From Phycisphaera sp. (lineage in GTDB: Bacteria; Planctomycetota; Phycisphaerae; Phycisphaerales; UBA1924), in contig JACKGZ010000003.1 of NCBI GenBank assembly GCA_020639255.1, positions 62,001 through 126,000 of the forward strand: DNA of 64,000 nucleotides. The letters run 5' to 3'. The position numbers and the translations under genes are program-made. The notes under the pieces were generated by a model. That model was not told where the DNA came from. It was given only the letters and a program-made list of their open reading frames with translations, and searched no databases. Positions 10,928-19,657 of this stretch are shown in pieces (position 1 is the stretch's first letter; each line of letters starts with the position of its first letter).

Positions 10928-12064
10928 ATGACGACGGCACAGGCAGGCAGCGCAGCGACGGCGGCGCTCAACACGGAACAGCGTGCGTTCAACTTCTCCG
11001 CCGGGCCCGGTGTGATCCCGGAGGAAGTGATCCGGATCGTGCAGCAGGATCTGTGGAGCCTCTTCGGCTCGGGGATCGGCGCACTCGAGCACAGCCACCG
11101 CGGCAAGGAATTCGACCGCGTTCTCGAAGAAGCCGAGGCCGACTGCCGGCGCGTGGGGAACATCCCCGACAACTACCGCGTGCTGTTCCTGCAGGGCGGC
11201 GCGACGACGCAGTGCTATCAGGTGCCGATGGCGTTCCTGCCCGAAGGCGGGACGGCGGACTACTTCGAGACGGGCAAGTGGGCCTCGGATTCCATCAACC
11301 AGGCCGGTCTCTACGGCAAGGCTCACATCGCCGGCTCGTCAAAGGCGACGAATTTCGATCGCATTCCCGATGATGCTGACATCAGGTACTCGGACAATCC
11401 GACGTACGTGCACTTCACGAGCAACAACACGATCATGGGGACCGAGTGGCACCGCATGCCGCCGACGCCCCCGGGGGATGCGTGGTTCGTGTGCGACGCA
11501 TCGAGCGACATCTACAGCCGACCGATCGACGTGACCAAATACGGGTTTCTCTACGCGGGCGGTCAGAAGAATCTGGGCCCGGCGGGCACGGTGCTGGTGA
11601 TCGTCCGCGACGACGTGCTCGAGAGGCAGGTCCGTAAGCTGCCCTGGATGCTGGACTACAAGCTCCAGGCCGCCAAAGAGAGCCGGTACAACACACCCCC
11701 GACCTTCGGGATCTACCTGATGGGCCAGGTGTTCAAGTGGATCGAGCGTCAGGGCGGGCTCAAGGCGATCGAGAAGTACAACAAGGAGAAAGCGCAGGTC
11801 TTGTACGATGCAATCGACGCGACGCCGTTCTACACGCCCCATGCGAGGCTTCATGACCGTTCGCTCATGAACATCACGTTCAAGACCCCGAGCGACGAGC
11901 TGGACAAGAAGTTCTCCGCCGAGGCCGAGGCCGAGGGGATGTTCAACATGGGCGGTCACCGCTCGATCGGCGGCATGCGGGCGAGCATGTACAACGCCTT
12001 CCCGATCGCCGGTGCCCAGGCGCTGGCGCAGTTCCTCAAGGACTTCGCGCAGAAGAACGGCTGA
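10928..12064 (+). CDS. serC: Phosphoserine aminotransferase
   Basis: A 378-residue PLP enzyme converting 3-phosphohydroxypyruvate and glutamate to phosphoserine and 2-oxoglutarate. The N-terminus reads FNFSAGPGVIPEEV after a Thr/Ala-rich extension of about 20 residues. HSHRGKEF and FLQGGATTQ are characteristic of SerC. The PLP lysine is in YAGGQKNLGPAG. The C-terminus NMGGHRSIGGMRASMYNAF is also typical. It lies 22 bp after serA in a two-gene operon that ends at the hairpin at 12103. Confidence 0.96.
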   Translation: MTTAQAGSAATAALNTEQRAFNFSAGPGVIPEEVIRIVQQDLWSLFGSGIGALEHSHRGKEFDRVLEEAEADCRRVGNIPDNYRVLFLQGGATTQCYQVPMAFLPEGGTADYFETGKWASDSINQAGLYGKAHIAGSSKATNFDRIPDDADIRYSDNPTYVHFTSNNTIMGTEWHRMPPTPPGDAWFVCDASSDIYSRPIDVTKYGFLYAGGQKNLGPAGTVLVIVRDDVLERQVRKLPWMLDYKLQAAKESRYNTPPTFGIYLMGQVFKWIERQGGLKAIEKYNKEKAQVLYDAIDATPFYTPHARLHDRSLMNITFKTPSDELDKKFSAEAEAEGMFNMGGHRSIGGMRASMYNAFPIAGAQALAQFLKDFAQKNG

Positions 12065-12102
12065 TCAGCTCGATCAACCACTGAATGTCACGCCACCTTG
12101 CA

Positions 12103-12132
12103 GCGTACCGGCTTCGGCCGGTACGCTTCTTT
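12103..12132 (+). terminator. Intrinsic terminator after serC, abutting the next start codon
   Basis: A perfect 10-bp stem (12103-12112 with 12117-12126) closed by a TTCG tetraloop, followed by TTCTTT. The U-tract runs straight into the ATG at 12133 of the S9 peptidase, so the hairpin occupies the place of its ribosome-binding site. Confidence 0.8.
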
Positions 12133-14556
12133 ATGCGCACACTTTTGGTTGGTCTTGCACTCACGCTTCCCTTGGGTCTTTCGGCTCAGCCGGGCGATGA
12201 CACCCACGGCATCACGCTCGAACTCATCATGAGCGACCCCGAATGGATCGGGCTCTTCCCTGAGAACGCGTACTGGTCGGACGACGGCGAGCGCGTGATC
12301 TTCAGCCGCAGACGAGCGGGGTCATCGCTGAGCGATCTGATCGAGATCGACCCAGTGACCCAGGAAGAACAGGTCCTGAGCGATGCCGAGCGGTCGGCGA
12401 TGGCGCGGGCGGACTGGGTGTACGACCGCGATCGCACCCGGCGCGTCTGCTCGCGTGGAGGGGATCTTTGGCTCGGCGATGTCGCGACGGGCGAGGTGCG
12501 TCAGCTTACGCGTACATCGGCTCGCGAGGGTTCCGCTCGGTTCATGAGCGATCCCACGCGGATCACGTACGAGTCGGGCGGGCAGTGGTACATCATGGAT
12601 CTCGACGACTTTGCCGTCTGGCAGGTCGCGGACGTTCGGCTTGAGGACGAGCCCAAAGCCGAAGAGGACGGCAAGGATTACCTCGACCAACAGCAGGAAC
12701 GGCTCTTTACGACGATCGTGGAACGCCAAGACCGGGACGAGCAACGCAAACAACAACGCGAGGCGATTGAAGAGGCAGATGCGAGCGCCGTACCCGGGCC
12801 GTTCTATCTCGGGAAGGGGCTCGAACGCCGGGGCTGGTCGCTGTCGGACGACGGCCGATTCCTGGCTGTGATTGCAGCCAAGCCCGCGCCGGACGCCAAA
12901 CGGGATGTGATGCCCTCTTATGTCACAGAAGACGGATATGTGAACACCAGCCGAGTGCGCGCCAAGGTGGGAGTAGGCGAGGAAGCAAACGAGCGGCTGT
13001 TTGTCCTCGATTTGGAATCAGAGACGTGGTCCGAAGTCGATCTGTCCAACCTGCCTGGCATCAAAGACGACCCGCTCGCGTTCTTGAAGTCCAAGAAAGA
13101 CGATGATACTGAGTCGAAGGAAGGCACGAACAAGGAGGACGAAGACAAAGGAGATGAGGAGCATAAGCCGCGAGGCGTTGATCTGCGAGGACTCGCATGG
13201 CGGCCGGGCGGTGGGGGGCTTGTGGTCCAGGCTTGGAGCCACGATCACAAGGACCGCTGGATAGTCGGAATCGGGCCGGACGAGAAGCCGGACGCAGTGT
13301 CTATTTTTCGTGAGTCAAGTGAGGCGTGGATCAACTGGCGTGTCGGGAGTGCGGGCTGGACCAGCGATGGTGCGGCGTATTGGTTCCTGTCCGAAGCATC
13401 CGGTTATGCGCATGTACATGTGTGGGACGGTGACGCGATTCGGCAGGTGACATCGGGCTCGTTCGAGGTCTGGGATGTGGCAGAATCCGCGAAGCCGGGT
13501 GTCTTGTACGCGAGGACGAATGCCCCTGACCCATCGATCTACGATTTCGCCCGTATCACACTCGGAGACGATCGGCTAGAGATTCTGACTGACTTTGGTG
13601 CGGCTGTCGATCGCTTCCAATTGAACGATGACGGCTCGCGTGTGGCGATGGAGGTCTCATCAACCGATCACCCGGCAGAACTCTTCGTGATGCCGACGGA
13701 CGGTTCGGCAGAGCCGATACAGATCACGCATTCCGTCACGAAAGCATTCACACAATTGCCTTTGATCAAGCCTGAGTACGCGGATGTGCCATGTCGCGAC
13801 GGGCGGACGATTCGCGCAAGGGTGTACGACTTTGATGGTGGGGGGCAGCAAGGGTTCAAGCCCGCTGTGATCTTTGTGCATGGCGCGGGATACACCCAGA
13901 ACGTCCACCGCGGATGGCCGTACTACTTCCGTGAGATGATGTTCCACTCGTTGCTGGCGTACAAGGGATACGTTGTGGCGGACATAGACTACCGAGCTTC
14001 GGCCGGCTACGGGCGTGACTTCCGCACCGCGATCTACCGTCATATGGGCGGGCCCGAGATCGAGGACATGGTCGACACCGCCAAGTGGATGTCGAGCGAA
14101 CGGGGCGTCGACGCCTCACGCATCGGAACCTATGGCGGGTCGTACGGAGGGTTCCTGGCCATCATGGCCGTGTTCAAGGAGCCCGGTGTTTTTGCGGCTG
14201 GTGCAGCGCTCCGTCCCGTGACGGACTGGGCCCATTACAACCAAGGCTACACGTCTGCGATTCTCAACACGCCTGAAAAAGATCCACAGGCTTACGAGCA
14301 GTCGAGCCCGATCGAGTTCGCCGAGGGGTTCGAGGGCGGGTTGCTCATCTGCCACGGCGTGCTCGACGACAACGTTCTCGTGCAGGACTCCATCCGCCTT
14401 CAGCAGCGGCTGATCGAACTCGGGAAACAGGACTGGGAGGTCGCCCTGTATCCGCTCGAGTCGCACGGCTTCATTGAGCCCTCGGCCTGGCTGGACGAAT
14501 ATCGGCGGATATTCCGTCTGTTCGAAACGAGGTTGAGACGGTCGGCGCCTGAATGA
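12133..14556 (+). CDS. Exported S9-family serine peptidase (prolyl oligopeptidase/DPP IV-like)
   Basis: A 807-residue protein. ATG 12133 is chosen over 12085 because it starts a clean signal peptide (MRTLLVGLALTLPLGLSAQ) and the earlier start would place the terminator hairpin inside the gene. The N-terminal two thirds are a beta-propeller-like region with WD-type repeats and a charged Lys/Glu/Asp insert near residues 315-345. The C-terminal alpha/beta hydrolase has the nucleophile Ser in YGGSYGGF (about 669), the Asp in LDDNVLVQDS (about 745) and the His in ESHGF (about 776). The family cleaves short peptides outside the cytoplasm. No Shine-Dalgarno can be seen because the serC terminator fills that space. 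Confidence 0.9.
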   Translation: MRTLLVGLALTLPLGLSAQPGDDTHGITLELIMSDPEWIGLFPENAYWSDDGERVIFSRRRAGSSLSDLIEIDPVTQEEQVLSDAERSAMARADWVYDRDRTRRVCSRGGDLWLGDVATGEVRQLTRTSAREGSARFMSDPTRITYESGGQWYIMDLDDFAVWQVADVRLEDEPKAEEDGKDYLDQQQERLFTTIVERQDRDEQRKQQREAIEEADASAVPGPFYLGKGLERRGWSLSDDGRFLAVIAAKPAPDAKRDVMPSYVTEDGYVNTSRVRAKVGVGEEANERLFVLDLESETWSEVDLSNLPGIKDDPLAFLKSKKDDDTESKEGTNKEDEDKGDEEHKPRGVDLRGLAWRPGGGGLVVQAWSHDHKDRWIVGIGPDEKPDAVSIFRESSEAWINWRVGSAGWTSDGAAYWFLSEASGYAHVHVWDGDAIRQVTSGSFEVWDVAESAKPGVLYARTNAPDPSIYDFARITLGDDRLEILTDFGAAVDRFQLNDDGSRVAMEVSSTDHPAELFVMPTDGSAEPIQITHSVTKAFTQLPLIKPEYADVPCRDGRTIRARVYDFDGGGQQGFKPAVIFVHGAGYTQNVHRGWPYYFREMMFHSLLAYKGYVVADIDYRASAGYGRDFRTAIYRHMGGPEIEDMVDTAKWMSSERGVDASRIGTYGGSYGGFLAIMAVFKEPGVFAAGAALRPVTDWAHYNQGYTSAILNTPEKDPQAYEQSSPIEFAEGFEGGLLICHGVLDDNVLVQDSIRLQQRLIELGKQDWEVALYPLESHGFIEPSAWLDEYRRIFRLFETRLRRSAPE

Positions 14557-14591
14557 CAGCAGGGTGGCATTCGGGCTATAATCAAGAGTCT

Positions 14592-14663
14592 GCGGGCGTA
14601 GCTCAATGGTAGAGCGTCAGCCTTCCAAGCTGAATGTTGACGGTTCGAGTCCGTTCGCCCGCT
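14592..14663 (+). tRNA. tRNA-Gly (anticodon TCC)
   Basis: Complete cloverleaf without encoded CCA. Acceptor GCGGGCG pairs with CGCCCGC, discriminator T at 14663. Anticodon stem TCAGC/GCTGA closes the loop CTTCCAA with anticodon TCC (14624-14626). T-arm GACGG-TTCGAGT-CCGTT. From 14618 onwards its sequence is part of the 57-bp repeat of the integrated element, so the 3' two thirds of this working gene are probably element-derived. Confidence 0.97.
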
Positions 14664-16047
14664 TTCTTCTTTGCGAGCCTCCAAACGCACTTTTCCCCTG
14701 TGTTTCTGCACCTTTTTGGTCATCTGACGAAGCATGTTTGAGCCGGTGTTGATCGCGCCCAGACGCACCATTTGGACGGGTTTCGCGCTCCAACTGCTTG
14801 CAGTAACGCTGTCGGTCCAAAGCGGACGTGTCGGCGGTCCCGGTAGCCCGCTCGGGGTTGGGTGATGCTGATCCCACGCCTGGCAGCTTGCTGATCGCGG
14901 CGGCGGTGTCCGTGAGCCCGAGGACGGTGTAGTGACTCAGGGTGGTTCGGTAGTCGCTGTGGCGCATGAGGCGCTGTGCGAGCTGCGGAGCGACGCCTGC
15001 GCGTGCGAGCTGAGTCCCCAGGGTCGTTCGCAACGCGTGGAGATCGATCACCCGCCCCTCTTCGTCCTCGACACTGATCCGGGTCTTGGGTCGGAGATTC
15101 GCGCCTTTGCCAACCATGACGGGCTGCCCGTCCGAGTCCAGGACCGTCACCCTGCGAGCGAGGCCGGCTCGAAGGAAGTCGTTGAGGCGTGTCCGGTCGG
15201 TCACCAGGGTCGGCCAGACACGGGCAGTCGGGACAGCGGGGTTCTCTCGGAAGTGTCGCTCAAGAGCCTCTGAAAGCTGTGGGTGCATCGGGAGGATGTC
15301 GGTGCGTTTGGCTTTGCCGTGGCGGAGTGTGATCGTGGCTTCCTCGAAGTTCACGTCGGACCACGTCAGGCGCTGCAAGTCGCCCTTCCGCAAGCCTGCG
15401 AGGGCTGCGGCGAGGTACCAGGTCTCCCGGCCGTGCTCGCGAGCCACGGCGATCAGGCGGGACAGCTCCTCGTCCGTGAGCGGGCGCCGGACGCGCCGAC
15501 GGTCCCGGTCTTCGTTCTGCTTCGGGACGACTTTCAGCGGGTTGGACCTTGCCCGACCTGTCTTCACGCACCACTGGTAGAACGCGACAGCGATCTGGCG
15601 GGCGAAGTTCACCGAGCGAGCGGAGAGATCGCGGTCCTTGAGTGCTGAAAGGTGAAGCACAAGGGTGTCCGCGGTCAGCTCCTGAAGCCTGGTCGCCTTG
15701 CTGCCGGCGATGAGGGCCTCGAGTTGTGAGGCTTTCTGGTTGACGTGGTGAGCAGCCTGCCCCGCGTGCCGGCAGTGGGCGATGTAGGACGCCACGTGCT
15801 CGCACAGGGGCTTGCGGCCCTCGTCGGCGTAGCGATCGTCGCGGGGATCAACGACCCCGTCCCGGCGTAGAGCAGATTCAGCGACGAGCTTGTCCAGGAT
15901 CCGCATCGCTGCGGCCTTGTCTGTGGTCTTGGTCGAGTGCTGGCGTCGCTTGCCGGAGTGGTCGAAATAGCTCGCAATCCAAGGCCCGTTCCCGTCTCGT
16001 TTGAAGAGTGATCCGGTGCCTTTCGATCTTGTGCGTTTGGTAGCCAT
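14617..16047 (-). CDS. int: Tyrosine site-specific integrase, C-terminally shortened by integration
   Basis: A 476-residue tyrosine recombinase; AAGGAAGG precedes the ATG. The N-terminal part (KGTGSLFKRDGNGPW onward) is a phage-type arm-binding and core-binding region. The catalytic domain shows Arg in AGLRKGDLQRLTW (about 212), HALRTTLG (about 334) and the nucleophile Tyr in SHYTVLG (about 372). About 100 residues follow; the last 18 are encoded antisense to the tRNA-Gly 3' part, inside the att repeat. The TGA stop takes its first base from chromosomal T 14617. In the right repeat the equivalent base is G, which gives TGC, and the frame runs on for 72 codons (37224-37442). The excised form should therefore encode 548 residues. 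Confidence 0.95.
   Translation of the reverse strand: MATKRTRSKGTGSLFKRDGNGPWIASYFDHSGKRRQHSTKTTDKAAAMRILDKLVAESALRRDGVVDPRDDRYADEGRKPLCEHVASYIAHCRHAGQAAHHVNQKASQLEALIAGSKATRLQELTADTLVLHLSALKDRDLSARSVNFARQIAVAFYQWCVKTGRARSNPLKVVPKQNEDRDRRRVRRPLTDEELSRLIAVAREHGRETWYLAAALAGLRKGDLQRLTWSDVNFEEATITLRHGKAKRTDILPMHPQLSEALERHFRENPAVPTARVWPTLVTDRTRLNDFLRAGLARRVTVLDSDGQPVMVGKGANLRPKTRISVEDEEGRVIDLHALRTTLGTQLARAGVAPQLAQRLMRHSDYRTTLSHYTVLGLTDTAAAISKLPGVGSASPNPERATGTADTSALDRQRYCKQLERETRPNGASGRDQHRLKHASSDDQKGAETQGKSAFGGSQRRKRANGLEPSTFSLEG
14618..14674 (+). repeat. Left attachment repeat (attL core), 57 bp
   Basis: Identical to 37441-37497; the match ends at 14675 (G against A). It starts one base into the anticodon stem of tRNA-Gly and runs 11 bases past the tRNA 3' end. 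The integrase frame reads through it on the minus strand, giving the tail RRKRANGLEPSTFSLEG. Confidence 0.95.
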
Positions 16048-16175
16048 CGCGTGATGTCCTTCCTTGCTTCATTATGCCATGAGGTGCGAGTAAGCGCCAG
16101 TAGTTGCTTCAGCAATCTGTAGTTTCACCTGTTTAGATCCACCGTGATTACACCGTGCTTTCTTGATGCGCGAAC

Positions 16176-17810
16176 TCATGCAGGAGCCTCGATTAGGTTG
16201 GTCGACAACCCCGTGGAGACAGAAGATCCCAGAAGGTTGCTTCCCGTCCCTTTAGTGTCGTGGCCGTGACGTGAAGAGTCTGACGAATCCGGGAGCATCT
16301 CATATCGGTAAGCATTGTTCCGTCCGCCTTTGCCTGACTCGGACCAGCGACCCTCGGCTGCACCATTTCGCAAGATTTCTCTGAGCTTGTTTTTCCCGAT
16401 AGGCTGTTCAGGGGGCCAAAGTTCCGTGATTTCTTTGTAGCTCAGTGCGCGAGCAGCCTGCCTTAGAATATCTGCGAGTATCTCCAATTGGTCACTTTCA
16501 CAGGCTTCTATTGGTGCTCCTCTCATGGCATAGCCCTCGTCTGTGAGTTCGATGACCTGCTCTGCGGGCTCGCAACCGAATCTGCCGAGCGCTTTCAGAA
16601 GGCGTCTTTTGCTCTTCTCGCCGTCCGAGGGGAGCTTTCCCAGATCAACAAGGATGTCTGCGAAGCTTGGAAGCGCTCCGGAGCCTCGGGAGGCGGTCTG
16701 GAGTCCCGAATCACCCTTGCGGGGATGGTGCACGAGTAGAAGGGCTGCACCAGCCTCGCTGATGTCACGCATGATCGAGATCGCCTCACTCACCTCCGCG
16801 GCGTCATTTTCGTTCGTGACCGCCCAGATATTGGGTAGTGCGTCGATGATGACGAATTCGGCGCTTGAATGCTGCACTTTAGTTGTAATTTCCTTGATAA
16901 GTCGGCGCCACTGGGCGTGATCACAGCGAGCGAATGATGGCCTCTTGAGATATAACACGCGTTGGTCGAACTCAAAGTCTTGCTCGCGGCCAGCCCAATG
17001 TGCGAGGGGTTCCTCGCTCACAACAAGCGTTGGACCCTCAATGACTTTCGAGCAGAGCCCTGTGCCGACATACAAATCACGGAGCAGATGTGTGATCAGC
17101 ACTGTCTTCCCGCCCTTCCAGATCCCCGTGAGCAGTGTGATGGCACCACGCGCTAGGTAGCCCTGCCAGAGCCAGGGAGGATCTGTATAGGGCGGGAGGT
17201 GACTGGCAGACACCCAGGTAAATTCGTCACGTCCCGGCTCTGACGCTAAGGGGGCGTGACGTAATTCAGCGGCCTCCAGAGCGAGTTCGAGGAAGTCCTG
17301 AGTTGTCGCACCTTTCAGCACAGCTTCGCGAGCGTCCTTGGCGTTCAGCGGTGGATCGATGGCCCTCACGCTGTCGCAATTGAGCAGCAACGGGCGGATG
17401 ATCCTCTCGGCGCCATTCCTGCCCGCCTCATCAGCGTCGCGGACGACAACGACGTGCCTGCCCTTGAGCAATTCGGCAAGCATTTCGCCACACTGGCCCG
17501 TCATCGGGATTCCGACCGCGTCGAGTTCGAGTCCTATGAGAGCCGCTGTGTCGGAAGCGCCTTCACAGACGAAGATCGGGTCTTGTTTCGATGAGCCGGC
17601 GTAGGGATTGAGCGGTTCTGGGTAGATCAGGCCTCGGTTGCCGCCCTTCTTGAAGTGCTTCTCGCCGTTCTGTAGCCGGTATGCGGTACCGATGCCCTCG
17701 CCCGTTGCGTCGCGTTCCTTGATTGCCCAGCGGTTGCCGTCACGCTTAGCGAGCTGTTCCCAAGCCTTAAGCGGAATTCCATCAGGTGGTGTGAGAGTAG
17801 GTGTGGTCAT
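16176..17810 (-). CDS. TOPRIM and RepA-like AAA ATPase (replication/primase-helicase type protein)
   Basis: A 544-residue protein. ATG 17810 is preferred over the upstream start at 17993: it has GTAGG about seven bases before it, and the extra 61 residues look non-coding. A TOPRIM fold is visible early, with VCEGASDTAALIG and VVRDADEAGRNG (about residues 75-135), giving the acidic metal-binding residues. A RecA-like ATPase follows with Walker A GIWKGGKTVLIT (about 227-238) and Walker B FVIIDALPN (about 318). The C-terminal part is winged-helix-like (SYKEITELWPPEQPIGKNKL). Such TOPRIM-RepA proteins occur in plasmids, phage satellites and integrative elements and act in element DNA replication. 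This role is inferred from domains and from its place beside int and the HTH gene. Confidence 0.8.
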   Translation of the reverse strand: MTTPTLTPPDGIPLKAWEQLAKRDGNRWAIKERDATGEGIGTAYRLQNGEKHFKKGGNRGLIYPEPLNPYAGSSKQDPIFVCEGASDTAALIGLELDAVGIPMTGQCGEMLAELLKGRHVVVVRDADEAGRNGAERIIRPLLLNCDSVRAIDPPLNAKDAREAVLKGATTQDFLELALEAAELRHAPLASEPGRDEFTWVSASHLPPYTDPPWLWQGYLARGAITLLTGIWKGGKTVLITHLLRDLYVGTGLCSKVIEGPTLVVSEEPLAHWAGREQDFEFDQRVLYLKRPSFARCDHAQWRRLIKEITTKVQHSSAEFVIIDALPNIWAVTNENDAAEVSEAISIMRDISEAGAALLLVHHPRKGDSGLQTASRGSGALPSFADILVDLGKLPSDGEKSKRRLLKALGRFGCEPAEQVIELTDEGYAMRGAPIEACESDQLEILADILRQAARALSYKEITELWPPEQPIGKNKLREILRNGAAEGRWSESGKGGRNNAYRYEMLPDSSDSSRHGHDTKGTGSNLLGSSVSTGLSTNLIEAPA

Positions 17811-18045
17811 CGGGCACCTACCTCTCGTAGCAATCGGTTGGGGTTTCGATATGCCCGGCCCCAAAGCGATCGCGTGCGGCTCAATGCGATTGTTGCCGTT
17901 GATTTCTCCGTTGATTTGCATCGGGATCGAGCACTGATCTGGAGTGACTCGTGGGCTCGAAATGTGTAAACTGGAGAAGTAGTAATCGACCATTGACGCT
18001 CGCCCCGCCCGCCAGCGGGGCTGCGTCGTTTCATGGGTGGTTCTC

Positions 18046-18282
18046 TCATCCCCTCACCGCCTCTCGGATGTCTTCTGCCGAGTCCGGCTCGGTCGGGCAG
18101 CCCGCCTCAATCCAGGCTCTGAGCTCATCCGGCAGGTATCTGACCGACCGACCGATCTTGCGTGAAGGGATGGCGTTGCAGTTGGTGAGAGACCAAAGCC
18201 TTCGAGGTCCCATGCAAAGGAGCTTGCAAGCCTCCTTGGCATCCACCAGATAGGGTGTTCCGCTTTGTCCAGAATCGTCCAT
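18046..18282 (-). CDS. Helix-turn-helix excisionase/AlpA-like protein
   Basis: A 78-residue DNA-binding protein with a MerR/excisionase-type helix-turn-helix: VDAKEACKLLCMGPRRLWSL, then IPSRKIGRSVRYLPDELRAWIE. The pattern of entering helix, Arg-rich recognition helix and wing ending in RYLPxELxxWI is typical of AlpA/Xis-like HTH_17 proteins. These direct integrase towards excision or activate element genes. It lies between the TOPRIM gene and a pair of 14-bp palindromes (18404-18437) that sit upstream of it and could be its own or another regulator's binding sites. Confidence 0.85.
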   Translation of the reverse strand: MDDSGQSGTPYLVDAKEACKLLCMGPRRLWSLTNCNAIPSRKIGRSVRYLPDELRAWIEAGCPTEPDSAEDIREAVRG

Positions 18283-18403
18283 GAGATTCCTCGCTTTGTG
18301 CTGTCACTTGCGCCTCAAAGCTCGTTCCGACGAGCATGTGCGACGCAAGACACTTTGGCGAGAAAGTCGAATGTGGGAAGCGGAATCGGCCGTTTTCGCG
18401 ATC

Positions 18404-18446
18404 AATGACCGGTCATTCGCTTAAATGACCGGTCATTCCCGGTCAT
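18404..18446. promoter_or_regulatory. Two tandem 14-bp palindromes plus a half-site, possible operator or iterons
   Basis: AATGACCGGTCATT occurs at 18404-18417 and again at 18424-18437, exactly 20 bp apart or about two helical turns. A half-copy CCGGTCAT follows at 18439-18446. The second copy overlaps the stop codon of the unknown gene at 18433, and the array lies about 120 bp upstream of the HTH gene. Same-face spacing suggests cooperative binding of a dimeric regulator. Iterons of a replication origin are an alternative, given the TOPRIM/RepA-like gene nearby. Confidence 0.55.
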
Positions 18447-19449
18447 CAGTCGAGGCAAACGCCTCAGGCCAATTCCTTACGGCGTCGGAAGAGCTGTAAA
18501 GCGTGACATTGCCGACTCGGATACTCCGAACTGGTTTAGATAAGCGACCCGGCTTGCTCGCTTTGCGAAGCCGATCTTGGATCTCCTTGGGAAACTTTCC
18601 GGCAGGCAGCATGTCCTTCTCGTTGTATTTGATGTCGGGTGAACTGACAGAGGATGCGGCAGTAATCGGCGTCTTTTCCCGCTTCAGCGAGCCCTTGAGG
18701 TGCTCCCAGAATCGCGAGTAGACAGTCAAGAGGTCTGCCCCAACCCCGTTCGCCTCGAGCTGTGACATGGAATGAGCGCCACCAGGAGAGCGGTTCTGCC
18801 AAAGATGGCCCTGTAGACCGGGCGCGTCTCCTGAGTTGTCAGGCCTCGCAATGACAGGTCTTGGGTTGGCGAAGTCGATGAGTCCGCCGATACGGAAAAG
18901 TGCGATGAGGTGATAGTGTGCTTCCGGGTGCTGAGTGAGGACGGCAACATCGAGCGAGCTAGGGTCTATTGGGTCCTGCCAGTCATCGGATTTCTTGATT
19001 GGGATCTCGTAACACAGGTACTGACTTAGAAAGCTCCGCTTGACGGTCTCATCGATGTCCATCTCCAAGATGTCCAAGGCAGTAAGTGCTTCAAAGCCCG
19101 GGTACCGAAGATCGCTCGTGTCCTTGTTCTGGCGCTTATACCGAGCTGCTTCCAGTGCTTCCATTTCTGGGGTCATGCGTGGGAAACGGACTATGTATGG
19201 AATGTCCCCTTCCTGAAGGTGTCTATCTCGAAATGAGCCGAAGGTCAGGGCGACTCTGGCTCTCCCTCGGGCGTACCATTCCTGCTTGTTGCGGATCGCG
19301 TAATAGTCCTCCACCAGATCTACATAGGGCTTAAATCCGCTTCTCAGGTGTTCGGCGAACCAGTCGTGCTTTGACGCGTATGTGCGTGCCTCTTGTTGAA
19401 GAGCCAGGAGCTGACTGACATTTGCAGACTGGGTACGCTTGGATTCCAT
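18433..19449 (-). CDS. Hypothetical protein of the integrated element
   Basis: A 338-residue protein with no family I recognise. It is soluble, without signal peptide or membrane helix, and rich in charged residues. A central part has ALTALDILEMDIDE and LTQHPEAHYHLIALFRI; the C-terminal 70 residues are basic (RLRKASKPGRLSKPVRSIRVG), which would suit nucleic-acid binding. Coding is supported by a long open frame, codon use like its neighbours and same-strand placement between hsdM and the HTH gene. It could belong to element maintenance or replication, but there is no direct evidence. Confidence 0.65.
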   Translation of the reverse strand: MESKRTQSANVSQLLALQQEARTYASKHDWFAEHLRSGFKPYVDLVEDYYAIRNKQEWYARGRARVALTFGSFRDRHLQEGDIPYIVRFPRMTPEMEALEAARYKRQNKDTSDLRYPGFEALTALDILEMDIDETVKRSFLSQYLCYEIPIKKSDDWQDPIDPSSLDVAVLTQHPEAHYHLIALFRIGGLIDFANPRPVIARPDNSGDAPGLQGHLWQNRSPGGAHSMSQLEANGVGADLLTVYSRFWEHLKGSLKREKTPITAASSVSSPDIKYNEKDMLPAGKFPKEIQDRLRKASKPGRLSKPVRSIRVGNVTLYSSSDAVRNWPEAFASTDDRE

Positions 19450-19657
19450 GCCGCGAAGCTCTCCGGCTCGCCAGGTAGAGGCGGATGCCGAATCGTATTC
19501 GGGACCCCTGAGTAGGGCTCCGCTTGCTACATGACGCTGTCAGTTGCGAATTGACGCGGGAAATGGGGCTTCGATGCGATCAATCGAGCTTTGCAGCTGA
19601 CCTGGGGCCTCTGAGGTGGTCCAAAACCAGAGCGGGAATCCCGAATCTTGAGGTCGG

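Noticed and set aside
12085..12132. Upstream start for the S9 peptidase
   Set aside because: It would put a terminator hairpin inside the gene and spoil the signal peptide.
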